From positions 48,454,440 to 48,514,439 of the forward strand of contig OX485807.1 in assembly GCA_950295325.1 (NCBI GenBank): a stretch of 60,000 nucleotides of DNA. The letters are read 5' to 3'. The notes under the pieces were generated by a model. It saw only the letters and a program-made list of their open reading frames with translations. It made no database searches and was not told where the DNA came from. A program made the position numbers and the translations under genes. Shown in pieces: positions 21,920-34,388 of this stretch; positions within the stretch are counted from its first letter, which is position 1; each line of letters opens with the position of its first letter. This DNA is from Polytrichum commune (lineage: Eukaryota; Streptophyta; Polytrichopsida; Polytrichales; Polytrichaceae).

Positions 21920-24390
21920 AGAACAAAACCTTTGGCACAACCTAGCTGCTCTAGAGAAAGAAATCAATGTACGTCATTCAATTTCTACAACTGCACAAGC
22001 ATAAGGGGAGGGAGATACATGTCCACAGTCATAGAGCTATCAAGGTTTTATTTGGGTTTTATGAGGATCAACATGTTGGTTGCACAATGCATAATGAAGA
22101 ATGCCATTTGGTATTTTTTATTTTATTTTGCCCAAATCTAAAGATGGCAATATGATGCAATTGTTTCCTCAACATTAGATTTAGGTCACAAGGTAGGAGG
22201 TATCATGGATGCTTTGTTGGCGACAACGTAAGTTGAGTACGTAACATTTCATGCGGAGTTGGCACTAACCCGCCAAAACCACGTTGCATTGTTGGTTTTT
22301 CTCAACCTTTTTTGTCAGGTTTTTGTTCTAAAGGGGAAAAAGAACACCTTGCTATTTTGGTGCAATTTAGGCTCATAAATCCAAAAGAAACACTCAAATC
22401 ATTAGAGTTGCTGAGCTTGAAACAATATGTAGATCAATCAATGGAACATGTTTTAAAGCTGATGATGGGGATAGTGCACAAAGAAAGAGTGGAAGTATGG
22501 AGGCTAATGGTCAAGAGGAAGAGCAGGAAGTAAAGTCAATTTAGAGTTGAGATTCACATTAATGTCTAACTTTTGAAAAGAAGAATATACCCTTAAATAG
22601 AATGAAAATTCAATTATTATGAGATATTATAGCAAAATTTCTTCTAATAAAATTGCCAAATATTTTGATGGATTTAGGCGCTTTACACCATTGTTACATT
22701 GGTATCATCTTTTCCAATACCATTCATGTATCTTTAAAGAGGATTTCACATCTTTTTTTTGATACCATTAGGGTATGTATGGGTATGGGTCTTTGAGAAT
22801 ATTTATGTTTTTGATATAATTTGGTTCTAAATGCTATGCAAGAACCTTCATACCTAGATAAAATGATCCTAGTATCATTATGTTCTAGAATAGCATTGGT
22901 CTAAATAATAACTTGGGTGTAAAAAGATTCTCTCATCTCAAGATACTCACCAAAAATCAATATTTGATTGGTATTACAATTTTGATACCCGTGGTTAGGT
23001 TCTTTGATACCATTATTGATGTTGATTATTGATACTATGCACTCACCTTTATATTGGTCCAATGTTGGTTTGGATAGTGACCTCCACATGTAAGAAATTT
23101 AGCACTGTAGTTTTTCAAAATAAGTTTTGGAGATCCATGGATTGTATATTGAACATAACGATATGGCAAAAGTAACTTGAATGTGAACTATGAAATTGTT
23201 GAATGACCTTGCACTCCTGGAACTCATCTCTTGCCCCGCCATTGCAATTGTGTCGAGGTCACCTTCAAACCCTCAGCAAACTTAGACGGTGTAACCCGCT
23301 GCTGACCGGTTTACATGGAAGTTACTCCCACCAAAATTAGTTTCTCTTAGTTTCCAAAACTTGTGAAGGTGTCCGTTAACTCTTTGTTGACTAATTCTTG
23401 TGATCTTTAATTTACTGCTCTTGAATCCTCTTGGAATCGTTGACCTGAGGTTACAAGTTTATGTTCTCCGAAATTTAATATTAAAGTGCTCTCTAAGAAA
23501 CTACTTTCCCTAGTTCTTATTCATCTATTCACTCTTGCAACTTTCATGGTTTGAAAGATCTCGCAAGATAATCTTATTTCTTCAAATCCGGAATGTTGTA
23601 TTTTAAGATCCCTTTTATAAAACTCCAAGGAGAAAGTGCCTTCGATTTTCAAGGTTATGTTCCCCGAAATCCTAATGTCGAGGTTAAGTGTTTCAAAGGA
23701 AACTCTAAATGTTGTAAACAATATCTTTCATGGCTTGAATGCTTCTAATCCTCATTACTTTCTAAGAATATTCCGAGAATGTCTTCATAAAGAGTTTCTA
23801 GTTCAAAACGTATTCTTTGACGTTATGAAAATCTTGAGAATCTTCTTGTCTCTTTAGCCTTGATTATATTGTATTGATGGTATCCTTGGTCCTTCAACAT
23901 TCCAAATTCACTTGAGAACATTTGAGGGATTAGAATCCTTGTTGATTCTAATGTATATGGTAAACCGATTTCCACTCAAAGATGTTTGATTATTATGACC
24001 CTCATTTATGAGGTATTAAACTCATGGCCTAAATTTCCCCAAGTGCACCCCTTAGATGCTTTGAAATCCCCTTAGGCTAATTCCCTTTGATTTGGATTTA
24101 ACACCGTGTAATAATTTAGTATCTAGTCATACCCGGTATGACGTGATGGTAAGCCGGTAAGCCCACAACTTACCTTCCTCAAATATGAGTGACTTGTGCT
24201 TTTACTGTAATGATTTATCTTACTTGGCCGGCTTGAGGTCGGGGATTAACTCGAGTGTACCGCCGAATGAGATTTCCTCCTCTCTGTAATTATTTCCCTT
24301 CGGGTCCTTCGGCTCGAAATTCTCCTTCGTCAAAGGTCTTAGTTACCAGAGCAAACTTAATCCGAAGCTTTGAATAATTTGCCTTAGTGT
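21920..24390. other. No recognised gene
   Basis: AT-rich to mixed DNA with only short frames lacking family motifs. The 73-codon frame at 22,312-22,533 (+) is the most protein-like but is unrecognised. The stretch from about 23,200 becomes less AT-rich and runs into the tandem array at 24,407, so it may belong to the same unidentified element. Confidence 0.35.
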
Positions 24391-24406
24391 AGTAACATGT
24401 CCTAAT

Positions 24407-24770
24407 ATCCTCCGAGTTAGGATTTGAGAACCTCGGCTAAATATTTTAACACCTTAGAATGCCCTCCGAGTTAGGGTATGTATTTGCCTCGGCTAGCTAT
24501 CTTCGTGCATGATTGTCTCCAATGCCCTCCGAGTTAGGGCTTAAGTATGCCTCGGCTACTCGCATTAATTTATAATGCCCTCCGAGTTAGGGCTCGAGTA
24601 TACCTCGGCTAATCGCGATGTTAGCTTGATTGCCCTCCGAGTTAGGGCACGAATACCTCGGCTAATCGCAATGCTATTCCAATGCCCTCCGAGTTAGGGC
24701 TCGAATGCCTCGGCTAATTGCGATGCTAGCTCGATTGCCCTCCGAGTTAGGGCACGAAAACCTCGGCTAA
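24407..24770. repeat. Seven-unit tandem array with conserved paired motifs
   Basis: Seven units spaced 52-63 bp apart begin at 24407, 24461, 24524, 24577, 24632, 24684 and 24737. Each holds GCCCTCCGAGTTAGGGC (ATCCTCCGAGTTAGGAT in unit 1), then 7-11 bases, then CCTCGGCTA. GCCCT pairs with AGGGC, and the loop's CCGAG pairs with the downstream CTCGG, the geometry of an H-type pseudoknot. The intervening bases vary much more than the two motifs. No protein frame runs through it. Confidence 0.85.
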
Positions 24771-24789
24771 ATATACTAGCTTGAGAGAG

Positions 24790-25880
24790 AGTGCTAGAGG
24801 CTCCGACACTCATGTAGAGTTTGCGTGTTCAAATGAAGTGTATTAGGTGCCTTAAGTTTGGCCTCTTATATAGTGTTCAACATCTATGTTTAATTGGATG
24901 TGGCGGTTAGGCCTAACTTCCCCTAATGCCACATGTTCATTTTAGGCTATTTTTATCCCTGTATCCGGTTACAGTCTAATTTTAGGCTGCCCGGACCTAT
25001 TTACAGCAGTTATAATGTCCGAATGTAAAATGTACTTATGAAGTTCATTCGTTGGATTTCTTGGCTTAACCTAGATGTGCCTCTCGGTACGGTTACCATC
25101 CATGGATCTCCTTCATACGGAATGCAACTATTCATTTAAAGGGAATAGTTTATGTTCATCTAAAAAGGACTTTCATCCCTTTTTAGGCATGTCTTTCATC
25201 TACCCTTGCTTAGGTGTTCACTAGCAACTAACTATTTATCCTACTTAGTTGCTCGTTCGTTCTCAAGTATGGTGACGGCGTTCCCGGCTTGATGTGAGTT
25301 CCCGGTGCGTTCCCGGCGCGTTCCCGAGCCGTCTCGTGCGTTCCCGTGCGCTCTCCGAGTTCCCGAGCCGCCTTGACGCGTTCCCGATGTCGTTCCCGGG
25401 CCGCTACATAACCAGGAGGCCGGTCCTCGTCCGGTCTTCAAGGCCTTCGCTTCCTGGCTTGCCACCTGTCCTCTCTTCTCTGCTTCCCCGGGTATCCGAC
25501 TGTCTTCCTCGGTCCTCGACTGCTGCTCCCCTCGGTGCTCGCACGTCGCGGCCCTCGGCCACTGCTCTATTCCGGCTTGTCTCTCGCAATCCTCGACCTC
25601 TGTTGATCCTTCACTCTGTCTGTCTGGCTTTGTGGCTCTACAAATTGTTGAATATATGGGAATCACGAGGCTAGACATCCGACATACACTAGACACGAGC
25701 CTTGACAAGCACAAAAACATGTTTTTTAGGTACTTCCACTTCCACTTCTAGTTGATTTTGTTAAGAATGACCTTATATAAAATTAACTTATTCATCAAAA
25801 ATATGTATTTACAAATTCAATCGAATACATTAACGCAATTGATGATTCAAGTTCAGTGACACGATGAGAGTGTCCTTGGG
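24790..25880. other. Unrecognised stretch with a TTCCCG-rich block
   Basis: The first part is plain. From about 25,240 to 25,640 the DNA turns GC-rich, with the word TTCCCG repeated about nine times at 25,280-25,400. The 126- and 159-codon frames across it on either strand are low-complexity by-products. It could be part of an LTR or of another transposon, but no boundaries were found. Confidence 0.4.
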
Positions 25881-26068
25881 TGTAAGTGCACACTTTGTAT
25901 GTTGATTACATGTCAAATATAACTATATTCATATTTTCTCATTTGGTCACATAATTCAAACCTATAGAAAAAAATTCTACTAGTTTTGGAGTAGATAGTA
26001 CATTGAGCCCCTTAGACCTTTGAGGGTCAAAGACCAAACATCCATTGCCAATAGTAGCCATATTTGAA

Positions 26069-26620
26069 CAGGGGTAGATCACTTAGTGCATTTTAAAAAC
26101 AACGTGCGGCATAATATAGAGAGGATTAAAATCATTTGAAATAAAAATTATAAAGGAATTCCAAATAATGAAGGGGCCATTAAATGTAGACAATCCCATT
26201 ATAAGTAAGTTAGATGGACATAAAACGTGGACCATTATTTTTTGTAAAATTAATATAGGGGCTGAAGATAAGGATCCTAGAAGGTATGTTTAGTATGATA
26301 TGTAAATGGGTTTTGGACTCATGGGGATGGATGATAATTGGGATTTATGTCTGTCCAAAAATGGATGAAAAGGGAACGCGCCGTCGTTGGGGTCGTCGTC
26401 CCCACGCATGTTTATTACTGAAAAGGAATATAGAGTACAAAAAAATTGCAGTGACTTGGACAATATAAATAATGGAAGGGTGCAAACAAATGGGCCATTT
26501 TTGAAATTTAAGTAATTATAGGGAGGCTTTAATTTAGCCCTTGAAGGTAAATAGCCCCAAAACAAAAAAAACCCCAGCCGCACGTGGTGCACAAAAATGC
26601 CTTAGAGTGATCTACCCGTG
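26069..26620. mobile_element. hAT-like MITE, copy 1
   Basis: A 552-bp element flanked by the 8-bp direct repeat TATTTGAA (26061-26068, 26621-26628). The homologous copy-A site has a single uninterrupted TATTTGAA near 38,150. The terminal inverted repeats are about 40 bp, CAGGGGTAGATCACT on the left and CACGGGTAGATCACT read inward on the right. An 8-bp duplication with a CAGGG start is typical of hAT elements. Non-coding; a relative lies at 53,025-53,659. Confidence 0.85.
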
Positions 26621-27753
26621 TATTTGAAGCATTAGTGTTTGGGAGGAGAAGCCAAGGATATCAAATATTAATCACATGTACACATGCATGCATTTGATGT
26701 ATTAAAGGAGGCCAAGAACTTTTGTGTCTACATAAGTTATCAGACCATTACGAAGGTGTAAGCGAAACAAACTATTTTATAACAAGCAGAAGGTTTTTCA
26801 AAGACGTTTTATTTATTTTGGGAATGACATGAGACACCCCCAATTAGACTTTCCTTAAGGTCCAATTGGATTTTGTTGGCCCGCAACATGTAGGGGTCTT
26901 GTTTTAACTTGAGTCCTTTCATCCAACGATGAGTGAGTTTACATACTCCACACGAGTCCAAGACTATTCAAAATATGCAACAACAGGTGTTTAAAGATAC
27001 AATATAATGTGTTGGTGCTCCTCAACAGCCGTTGGGTTTTCCAAGAATGCTGAACGTGTGGGACATCGCTGGATGCTTGTCAATTTCAGCTTGTATATTT
27101 TGTTATCTCCGAGTTTATTGGTAGCCCTTTAACTAGCTTTAAGTGCTATTGGTGTTGTTTTGAATGGTATTACTAATAGAATCCAAAAGAATTACAATTT
27201 GAATGGTATGGAATCTTTGTTGCTCACATAGTTGGTTTCGCAATGCTATAGTATTCCGTCCACTATTTGATACTTCTATAACACACACACACACATATAT
27301 ATATCGTGCCAAAATTAGCCTATCTAAACAATTACAAATAAAGACATGATGCTAGAAAATACGTAAAAGTAGTCTTTTATTTACAAATAGGGAAGGAAAA
27401 ATACCAAGAGGTGCATAAATACCCCCCCCCCTCATTAAATTCCCCATTATTGCATGTTATTACAAAACGTAAGGGGGTGTGATCGCCTTGAAGATCACCA
27501 TAACTATATACACTAGTTGAAAGCCCATCTACTACTTTGCACTTTCAAATTCACATTTTCGAACATTTGTGAGACCATACATGGATGAGTATGAGACAAA
27601 AGCCTCTGAAAGTAGGGCGGTCTCAATCACATGTGTTTCATCCAATTGTACATAGCCATGCCCATTCCAGGCTTGCAACTACAAGTGTCAATCACGAGTA
27701 TCAAATGCCCGATCAATTGGGCCAATCGTTTTCCTCCTCTTCCATATGGCTTG

Positions 27754-27954
27754 CTAGGGGCAGAAGTCTATTATCAACCCATGACACATTGCTTCTAGCT
27801 TCGTAATCTCATCCGTAGTCAAAGATATTTTCTTACAACTCCGAATCCTGTAGTATCTCAAAAGTCTATACTGACTCAAATCGGGCTCTTCTTGCAATTC
27901 GTCACAAAATAATATTTCAAGCCATTCCAACGTAGTCATGGGCATAGTGGACAA
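27754..27954 (-). pseudogene. TNL copy B: LRR tail fragment
   Basis: The last 66 codons of the LRR domain, closely matching the end of copy A (DLSQYRLLRYYRIRSCKKIS against DLSQCRLLRYCRIRGCEKIS). They end at a stop in the same place. At its N-terminal side the match jumps straight into intron sequence, so the remaining LRRs, about 1.9 kb in copy A terms, have been deleted. Confidence 0.85.
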
Positions 27955-28437
27955 TTACCATATGACAACAATGGATGAGAATGTGAAATGGATGAAACTA
28001 ACCAATCTATTGTCAATCTTGTTCTTTAAACCATAGGGCCCCCTCTTGTACATCTACCTTTACTTCACATTTATTGATATTAGCTTTTTCAAATGTACAC
28101 ACCAAAGATAAATAATACTTCTCCCATATGTATACCATGTACGATAATGCCTCAAATAATAACTCTTCTTACACTCACCTTAGTTTGTACATGGTATGAA
28201 GAGTCCACCCTCTAGGTCAAAGATGAAGCATCCATCAATTATGTTGGATTCACACCAACCTTTGCTTGGCGTCGTCTTTGGTTTTTCTGCTTAAAAGAGG
28301 TCATGAAGATTTTGAAGTGTTTGTAAGTTAAATAGATTTCAATGGCTTACAACCAATGATGTTAGATAGTTTGACAATCAAGCTCATATATTTAGTTGCT
28401 CGAATATTGAGTTGTCAATAATCCATGGCTCACATGT

Positions 28438-30937
28438 TGTGAGCCCAATATTTAGGCCACATATGTTCTTAAGCCTTTAAAAGTTGTTAAAGCATGGGCT
28501 TGAATTTTCTATCAAGCTACTAAAACATAAAAAGAGTGTTAGCTTTGAATTGGGGAATTGTGTTAAGTTATGATTAGAATGTTAGTTGGGCTAGGGAGAT
28601 TAAGGGTAACACCTTACAACTAGTGGGTAGAATGCTTGGTTAGTGAGGTTTAAGCTGGTGAGCCGGGTTTTATTAGCAAGGATAGGATATGGTGGTGTTG
28701 GTTTAAGGACTAGAGAGCTTCCCATTCCGAGGATAAGCACGGGATTTCCGCTAGGCTGGGGGTCCAGGAGGACGGGGAACGGTTTTCTCACTCTCTGTTC
28801 GGCCAGCAAGGGTACGGAGGCGGCAGGTGCCACAGGAGGCTGAAGGCAAGCCCGAAGTCGGGCAATCTGGCGAGGTGAGGGAGGAATGCCCATCTGGGTT
28901 GAGGGACACACCAGGCCGAAGGAGGCAAGCCCTGACTTTTTAAGGGAATGGCGAGAGAGGAGAGGCAAGGCATTGAGGAGAAGAAGGGGTGAGATCATAA
29001 GCGGAAGTTGGCTGGTGAAACAGGGGAGGGGGACGAATCTGTTCGGTTGCAATGGTGAGGTAAAGAGATGAGTGCAGAAGGAGGTGCAATGCAGGTGAAT
29101 TGTAATGCCGAGGGGGAGGGAGCTGGATTTAAGGAAGAGAAACGCTAATGCTGAGCAGAGGGGGTCCGTGGTGTTCTGATGAAGCTTGAGGATTCGGACT
29201 GACAAGTCTCGGGTGTGAGGGGGCCTCGGATGATTTCAACCTGCTGTGCTGGAAGTGTAAAACTGAACTCAGTCCGACCCGATCAGTTTTAAAACCCAAC
29301 GCTGGAATTCGTCATTAGAACGGGTCAGATCGCATTGCAGTCAGGCGGCTGCGGTGAATTGGCCAAGAGGAGTGGATCTGAATCTGAGCTGCAACCCATA
29401 CTTGGGAGCTGGGGTGGGAATACAAGCAAGGTTAAGCCCGAACTGCAACTGGGCCAGAGTGTTGGGCCGTGGGAATGACGGAACCCGAAGGTAGCTGACG
29501 GATCGCATGGCTACACAGTAGAAGGCTTGGCCTGGTAAACCTCCACGTGGCCTCTGCCCTCTCGGGTCCAGAATGTTAGAAGGTGAACAGGGTAAGTAAC
29601 CCCGGACCAGGGGCTGCAAGGACTGAAATGCCTTACCCACCAAATCCAAAGAGTAAACGGCTCGGGGAGTTCACTAGACATGTATATATGTATACATGTG
29701 CGTGACAAGGGTATTTATTCAAGGGGTATTCAATTATCCATCCTTCATTTTTTGTACCATATTATGATATAATTTGCTAATTTCTTGTTTTTTAAATGAC
29801 CCTATAATTACTTTTAAATTTGATGAAGCTCTAATTTTAAGCTAGGTATGTTCATTATAATTATTTGATTTTGCTTCAAAGGGTTTAAGAGCATTCAAAG
29901 TACTAAGTCACCAAAATCCAAGGCACAACAAGGTTTTACATTAAGAGTGTTTATAAACAATTTCAAACAACAAAATCAGCCCATGTTCCTCAATCAAGTT
30001 ACACGCACAATGAAACACAACGGTACTGAGTGTCAAAAAAAACAATTAAAACACCAACAACAAAGCAAGAAAAAATAGGGTCCATGCAATAATGTAGAAG
30101 GGTATAGAGTTAATACTACAACATCCTGCTTGAAGCAGACATACACAAGACCAACCAAAACTCCTCTAATTTATCTTAAGAAATTGTTTCTAGCATTTAA
30201 AAACACTAGCAAAACTGTTCATAGCAAATGAAAGATGTCATGTTCATCTTGCAAAACAATTCCTAGCTTTTAAGAACACTAGTATATAATCAACAAATAA
30301 TGCATGCCTTTAATATATGTAATATGTTACGTCCCAGCGCCCCAACTTCATCGCCATAGCCTTCAACGAGTTGTCCGCAAACGTTCTCCAAGACTTGCAC
30401 TCCAGGTTCTTAAATCCTACGGTATATTTTTACAAATATTTTAAAAATATGCGTTATTTGTATCAAGCCTATATTATTTATAATACAAATTTTATCATAC
30501 ATACTCACCTATATTACTTCTAAGAAAATTCTAAGTTTTTCCTTTTGTGAATATAAATTACCCTATATTTTCCCGCACGTTGTTTTCTAATATTGTCGCG
30601 GTGAACTCCCCGAGGTAAACGGTTAGTAGGTAAATTAGGATTAGTATCTAATTGCTTAATGCTAAGCATTGGGGACTATGGGAAATGCCCTAAGTCGTTC
30701 TCCCAAGGGGTAGCATGACGGGAATTAGGAAGTTAGTTGGATTGGAAATTACCAAGTGAAAGTATTGTTAAATACTGTACTTCTGGTTGACATGGAATAA
30801 AGCGGTGTGATTGAGATGTATGTTGGGATCATTGGGAAGGGAATTGAATTGATGCCATATGAAGAAAAGTAGGCTCGTGTGAGCTCCGAACCCTCACCTG
30901 GACTACGACGCATAGAGGTGGGGGTTTAGGGCTGACA
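28438..30937. mobile_element. 2.5-kb TG..CA insertion, solo-LTR-like
   Basis: Starts TGTGAGCCC, ends GGGCTGACA, and is flanked by the 5-bp direct repeat CATGT (28433-28437, 30938-30942). The homologous site in copy A is uninterrupted near 41,475. TG..CA ends with a 5-bp duplication are the signature of LTR-retrotransposon integration. No second copy of the ends occurs inside, and no gag or pol motif is seen, so a solo LTR or a non-autonomous element is likely. The interior has a GC-rich block (28,630-29,680) whose frames on both strands are unrecognised; AT-rich DNA follows. Confidence 0.75.
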
Positions 30938-30942
30938 CATGT

Positions 30943-31923
30943 GAATCAAAAGCCTTATGCATTGAAAATGCGTACCTTTCTCTCCTCCAATAATGATAAG
31001 GACTTAGGCATCCATAAGCGGCGTGTACTATCCCCCGCTTCAACTCTTTCAATTTTACGGCCCATGTCCCTTAAGTGGTCATGCATTGTAAAGCGACCTC
31101 TTTCATCCACTGAAATGAGTGCCTTCTTTTTAAGATTCCGGACGCCCAAGCTAGCCTCCCATTCTTGTGATCTCCAAATGCATATACCCATATCTTCTGA
31201 CTCTCCAAGCAAAGCACATGCAATATCCAAAAACATCATTTTCTCTTATTCTTCAAGAGAATCATAGCTGATTCGAAGACACTTCAAGATTTTCGTATCA
31301 TCCTGTGTCCCACCGGAATTCAACTTGCTCTTCACATCCTCCCACACATTCAAATTCACCTCTCCCCTCAAGAGAGCTCCTCAAACTTTCAACACCACTG
31401 GAACTCCATAACATAGCTTACTGATCTCTGTCGCCACATCTTCATATTTTGCTCTGATTTCATAATCCCTTGCAAAGGCAAAAGATGTAAACACTCATTT
31501 TGAATCTTCCATGTTCAACATTTTGACCTCATGAACATAAACCTCTTGTTGAGTGGGTTCAAATATGTTCGAAGCTTCAAACACACGCATGTCGCGTGAC
31601 GTCACAATGCATACGCTACCATTTTTCAGCATCTTGCTTGTCATCGTGTAATTCAACATCTCGACATTAGAAACATCGTCCAAGACCACAACAACTTTTT
31701 TCTTGCTAAGGCTTTCTTCAAGAATAGGTTCCAACTGCGATTTGTTAGAATTCTTGCTCGTAAATGAACAAAGATTTTCCAACATCCGCTTTTGAATCTC
31801 TACCACACCATCACCTCGAATTATCTTGTTTGTTACATCCTCAACATAACAACTTGCTTCGAATCTTTTCCACAATTGGTTATACAACTCTTTTGCCAAA
31901 GTCGACTTTTCGATTCCACCCAA
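30943..31923 (-). pseudogene. TNL copy B: NB-ARC remnant
   Basis: A nucleotide-binding (NB-ARC) exon similar to copy A but dead. It starts abruptly at the P-loop, which reads GGIEKST instead of GGIGKST. VVVVLDDVSNVEML (kinase-2) and CIVTSRDMRVFE (RNBS-B) are kept. In-frame stops: TGA at 31,492-31,494 (after EDSK), TGA after VVLKV near 31,365, and TAA after DSLEE near 31,245. MHDHLRDMG is intact. The exon ends at an AAG/GTACGC donor, as in copy A. No TIR exon is present upstream. Confidence 0.9.
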
Positions 31924-31924
31924 G

Positions 31925-32300
31925 GGGGGTGGACTCTAGGTATGTGGGTGGTGGCTATGTCCATACACACATTAAATATGTAGACATTATAAGTCTAAAC
32001 CTCATAATCCAAACCTCCAAAACGTAAGCCCCAAACCCTAGACACTAAGCCCTTAAATTTAGCACCATGTGGGACGAATGTTTATGACATAACTCGTCAA
32101 GCATGTTACTAGTATAGGGTATTTTGAAATACGACTTAAACTATTCTTGTGAGAAATCTTACGGGGGACTTAGAATATATTTGTGGTGAGATGATTTGTA
32201 TAGGTTCTCCCCCCTCTCTCCGTATGGCTTTTGAGCGTACAATGTACTTCAAATCTTGAGCACGTAGTCTTAATCTCAAATTTTATTAAACACTTGTCTT
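31925..32300. other. No recognised feature
   Basis: AT-rich spacer between the broken TNL copy and the fold-back element. It contains short CCCTAA-like words but no gene. Confidence 0.4.
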
Positions 32301-32307
32301 ATATTAT

Positions 32308-33187
32308 GGGGATCGCTATTTCCACACCTTTTTTGGCTAGATTCACACCTTTTTGCCGGTTCGGTTGCCGTGTCACTGAGGCGCTATATAAGAGATTCTT
32401 CATGGTGCATCTGGACCGTTGATCCACCAAGGCCCATCCAAGGGCCTCAATGATCCTAGGTGGCGGTGGGGTGAGGGGCAGGGGTGGTGCTTGCCACCAA
32501 GGCGGGGTGGGGCCATGGCCTCATGTCTTTTTTGGGGAGGCCGGATTTAGGGTGGTGTCGGGCCTAGTGGCTAGGCCTACTTATTATATAACTAGTTGGT
32601 TACCCTTACTCTACTTACTAAATGACTAGTTGGTTAGCCTTACTCTACTTACTAAATGACTAGTTGGTTAGCCTTACTCTACTTACTAAATAACTAGTTG
32701 GTTAGCCTTACTCTACTTACTAAATGACTAGTTGGTCACCCTTACTCTACTTACTAAATAACTAGTTGGTTATCCTTACCAAGTAAGGATAACCAACTAG
32801 TTATTTAGTAAGTAGAGTAAGGGTGACCAACTAGTCATTTAGTAAGTAGAGTAAGGCTAACCAACTAGTTATTTAGTAAGTAGAGTAAAGCTAACCAACT
32901 AGTTATATAATAAGTAGGCCTAGCCACTAGGCCCGACACCACCCTAAATCAGGCCTCCCCAAAAAAGACATGAGGCCCACGGCCCCACCCCGCCTTGGTG
33001 GCAAACACCACCCCCGCCCCCCACCCCACCGCCACCTAGGATCATTGAGGCCCTTGGATGGGCCTTGGTGGATCAACGGTCCGGATGCACCATGAAGAAT
33101 CTCTTATATAGCGCCTCAGTGACACGGCAACCGAGCCGGCAAAAAGGTGTGAATCTAGCCAAAAAATGTGTGGAAATAGCGATCCCC
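32308..33187. mobile_element. 880-bp fold-back element with internal 34-bp repeats
   Basis: A near-perfect palindrome. The left arm (32,308-32,779) and right arm (32,783-33,187) are separated by 3 nt. The ends begin GGGGATCGCTATTTCCACAC, and the element is flanked by TATATTAT (32300-32307, 33188-33195). Near the centre a 34-bp unit (TTACTCTACTTACTAAATGA..) is tandemly repeated, with about two more units in the left arm, which explains the arm-length difference. Long inverted arms with an 8-bp (possibly degenerate 9-bp) duplication suggest a fold-back or Mutator-like element. A transcript would be a >400-bp double-stranded hairpin. Confidence 0.85.
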
Positions 33188-33195
33188 TATATTAT

Positions 33196-34380
33196 ATGAC
33201 CCACGTATCTTAACATATGAGTAATATGACTCCAAAACAACCTCATATGAATAACCAAGCAAGTTGATATAATTTGGATGTTGATATACGGACATCCAAA
33301 ATTTGTCTTAATCTATGCATGAACCTATATAAGCAACGCAAGCATTCATGTTGTCACTTCATTATTTGGATGTGGTGATCGTCCAATATGATGAAAGAAA
33401 TGACTATATTAGCACCTTCGTCTTGGGATTCATTGATTGATACATGAAGCTCCTCACCTTACATAAAATCAAAGTTCAATTGTGGAGTGTTTTCAACTAC
33501 GTGCCAACGAATTCGTTGAATCATTATTATTTCATAAAGGAATCTTGCAAATCTTTGCAACCTTAAACCCCTAAACTGTAAACCCTAATTGTTCTTGAAT
33601 GTAAGTGAACCCTATACCCAAACCCTAAACCCTATGTCAAAATCCTTTAGAAGATGAACATATGTGGCTATGAGAGGAGTCCAAGGGTTGAGGAGGAGAA
33701 CATATTTGGCTACTATTGGCAACAACTAAATTTCTCATTTCATCTTTTGGATATAAGTTGACATAGGTCAAAAGCTTGTAAATTTATTAATAATGGCAAC
33801 ATTACTCTAATTTTGTCTAAATTCATTTAGCACAAGATTTACAACAAAATACAATATTGGATCTATCCTTACCAAACGTAAGGTTGTGATTTTTTGTTTT
33901 AATGTTTTTAATGTTTTAAAGTTCCAAGACCTAAAAGCAAGTTGATTTTTGAGTTGAATCAACATTCAATGTATAATTAGTTAAATGTTGAATGAACACA
34001 AAGAAGATACTAGACCTTCAAGGAAATTAATTTATGAACATTTAGTCGACATTAATCGTTGTTAGGTCACATTGCATTTTGGATGAGCCTCTTAAATTTG
34101 GGGGCAATTGTTTTTGCAAAAACATAATATAATATCCCATTGCAATACTCCATTGCATTGAGATTTTTGAATATTTATATGCATGTTTCAAGGGCGCCTT
34201 TTTTAATGAGTAAAATGTACAAATGAAATTTAAGATGGCTTCATCCAAAGCAGACTATAATTAATTTGCATAATTAGTCAATGAAAGTCAATAATGATTA
34301 TCTAGTACATGAATGCAACACTCGACTATGTTGAGCATCTAGATATAATAATATTGTTAGTAATTTTACTTCAAACAATG
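33196..34380. other. No recognised feature
   Basis: AT-rich DNA with short CCCTAAA-type words near 33,565-33,635 and no coding motif. Confidence 0.4.
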
Positions 34381-34388
34381 AGAGTCCA

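Larger units (their letters stand above)
25880..31925 (-). repeat. Segmental duplication, copy B (TNL locus, decayed)
   Basis: Colinear with 37,960-43,342 apart from insertions and deletions. The shared 3' flank starts at TGCACACTTTGTATGTTGAT. The LRR tail, intron part and NB-ARC all recur in the same order and orientation. Differences: a hAT-like MITE (26,069-26,620), loss of most LRRs at 27,951/27,952, a 2.5-kb TG..CA insertion (28,438-30,937) and loss of everything upstream of the P-loop at about 31,923. Confidence 0.85.

Noticed and set aside
24407-24770. CRISPR-like array
   Set aside because: The conserved words are only 17 and 9 bp, the spacers are themselves related, and the context is plant nuclear DNA without cas genes.
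28600-29205. 201-codon minus-strand ORF in the 2.5-kb insertion
   Set aside because: No motif, and both strands are open because of base composition. It is inside a TG..CA element without gag or pol signatures.
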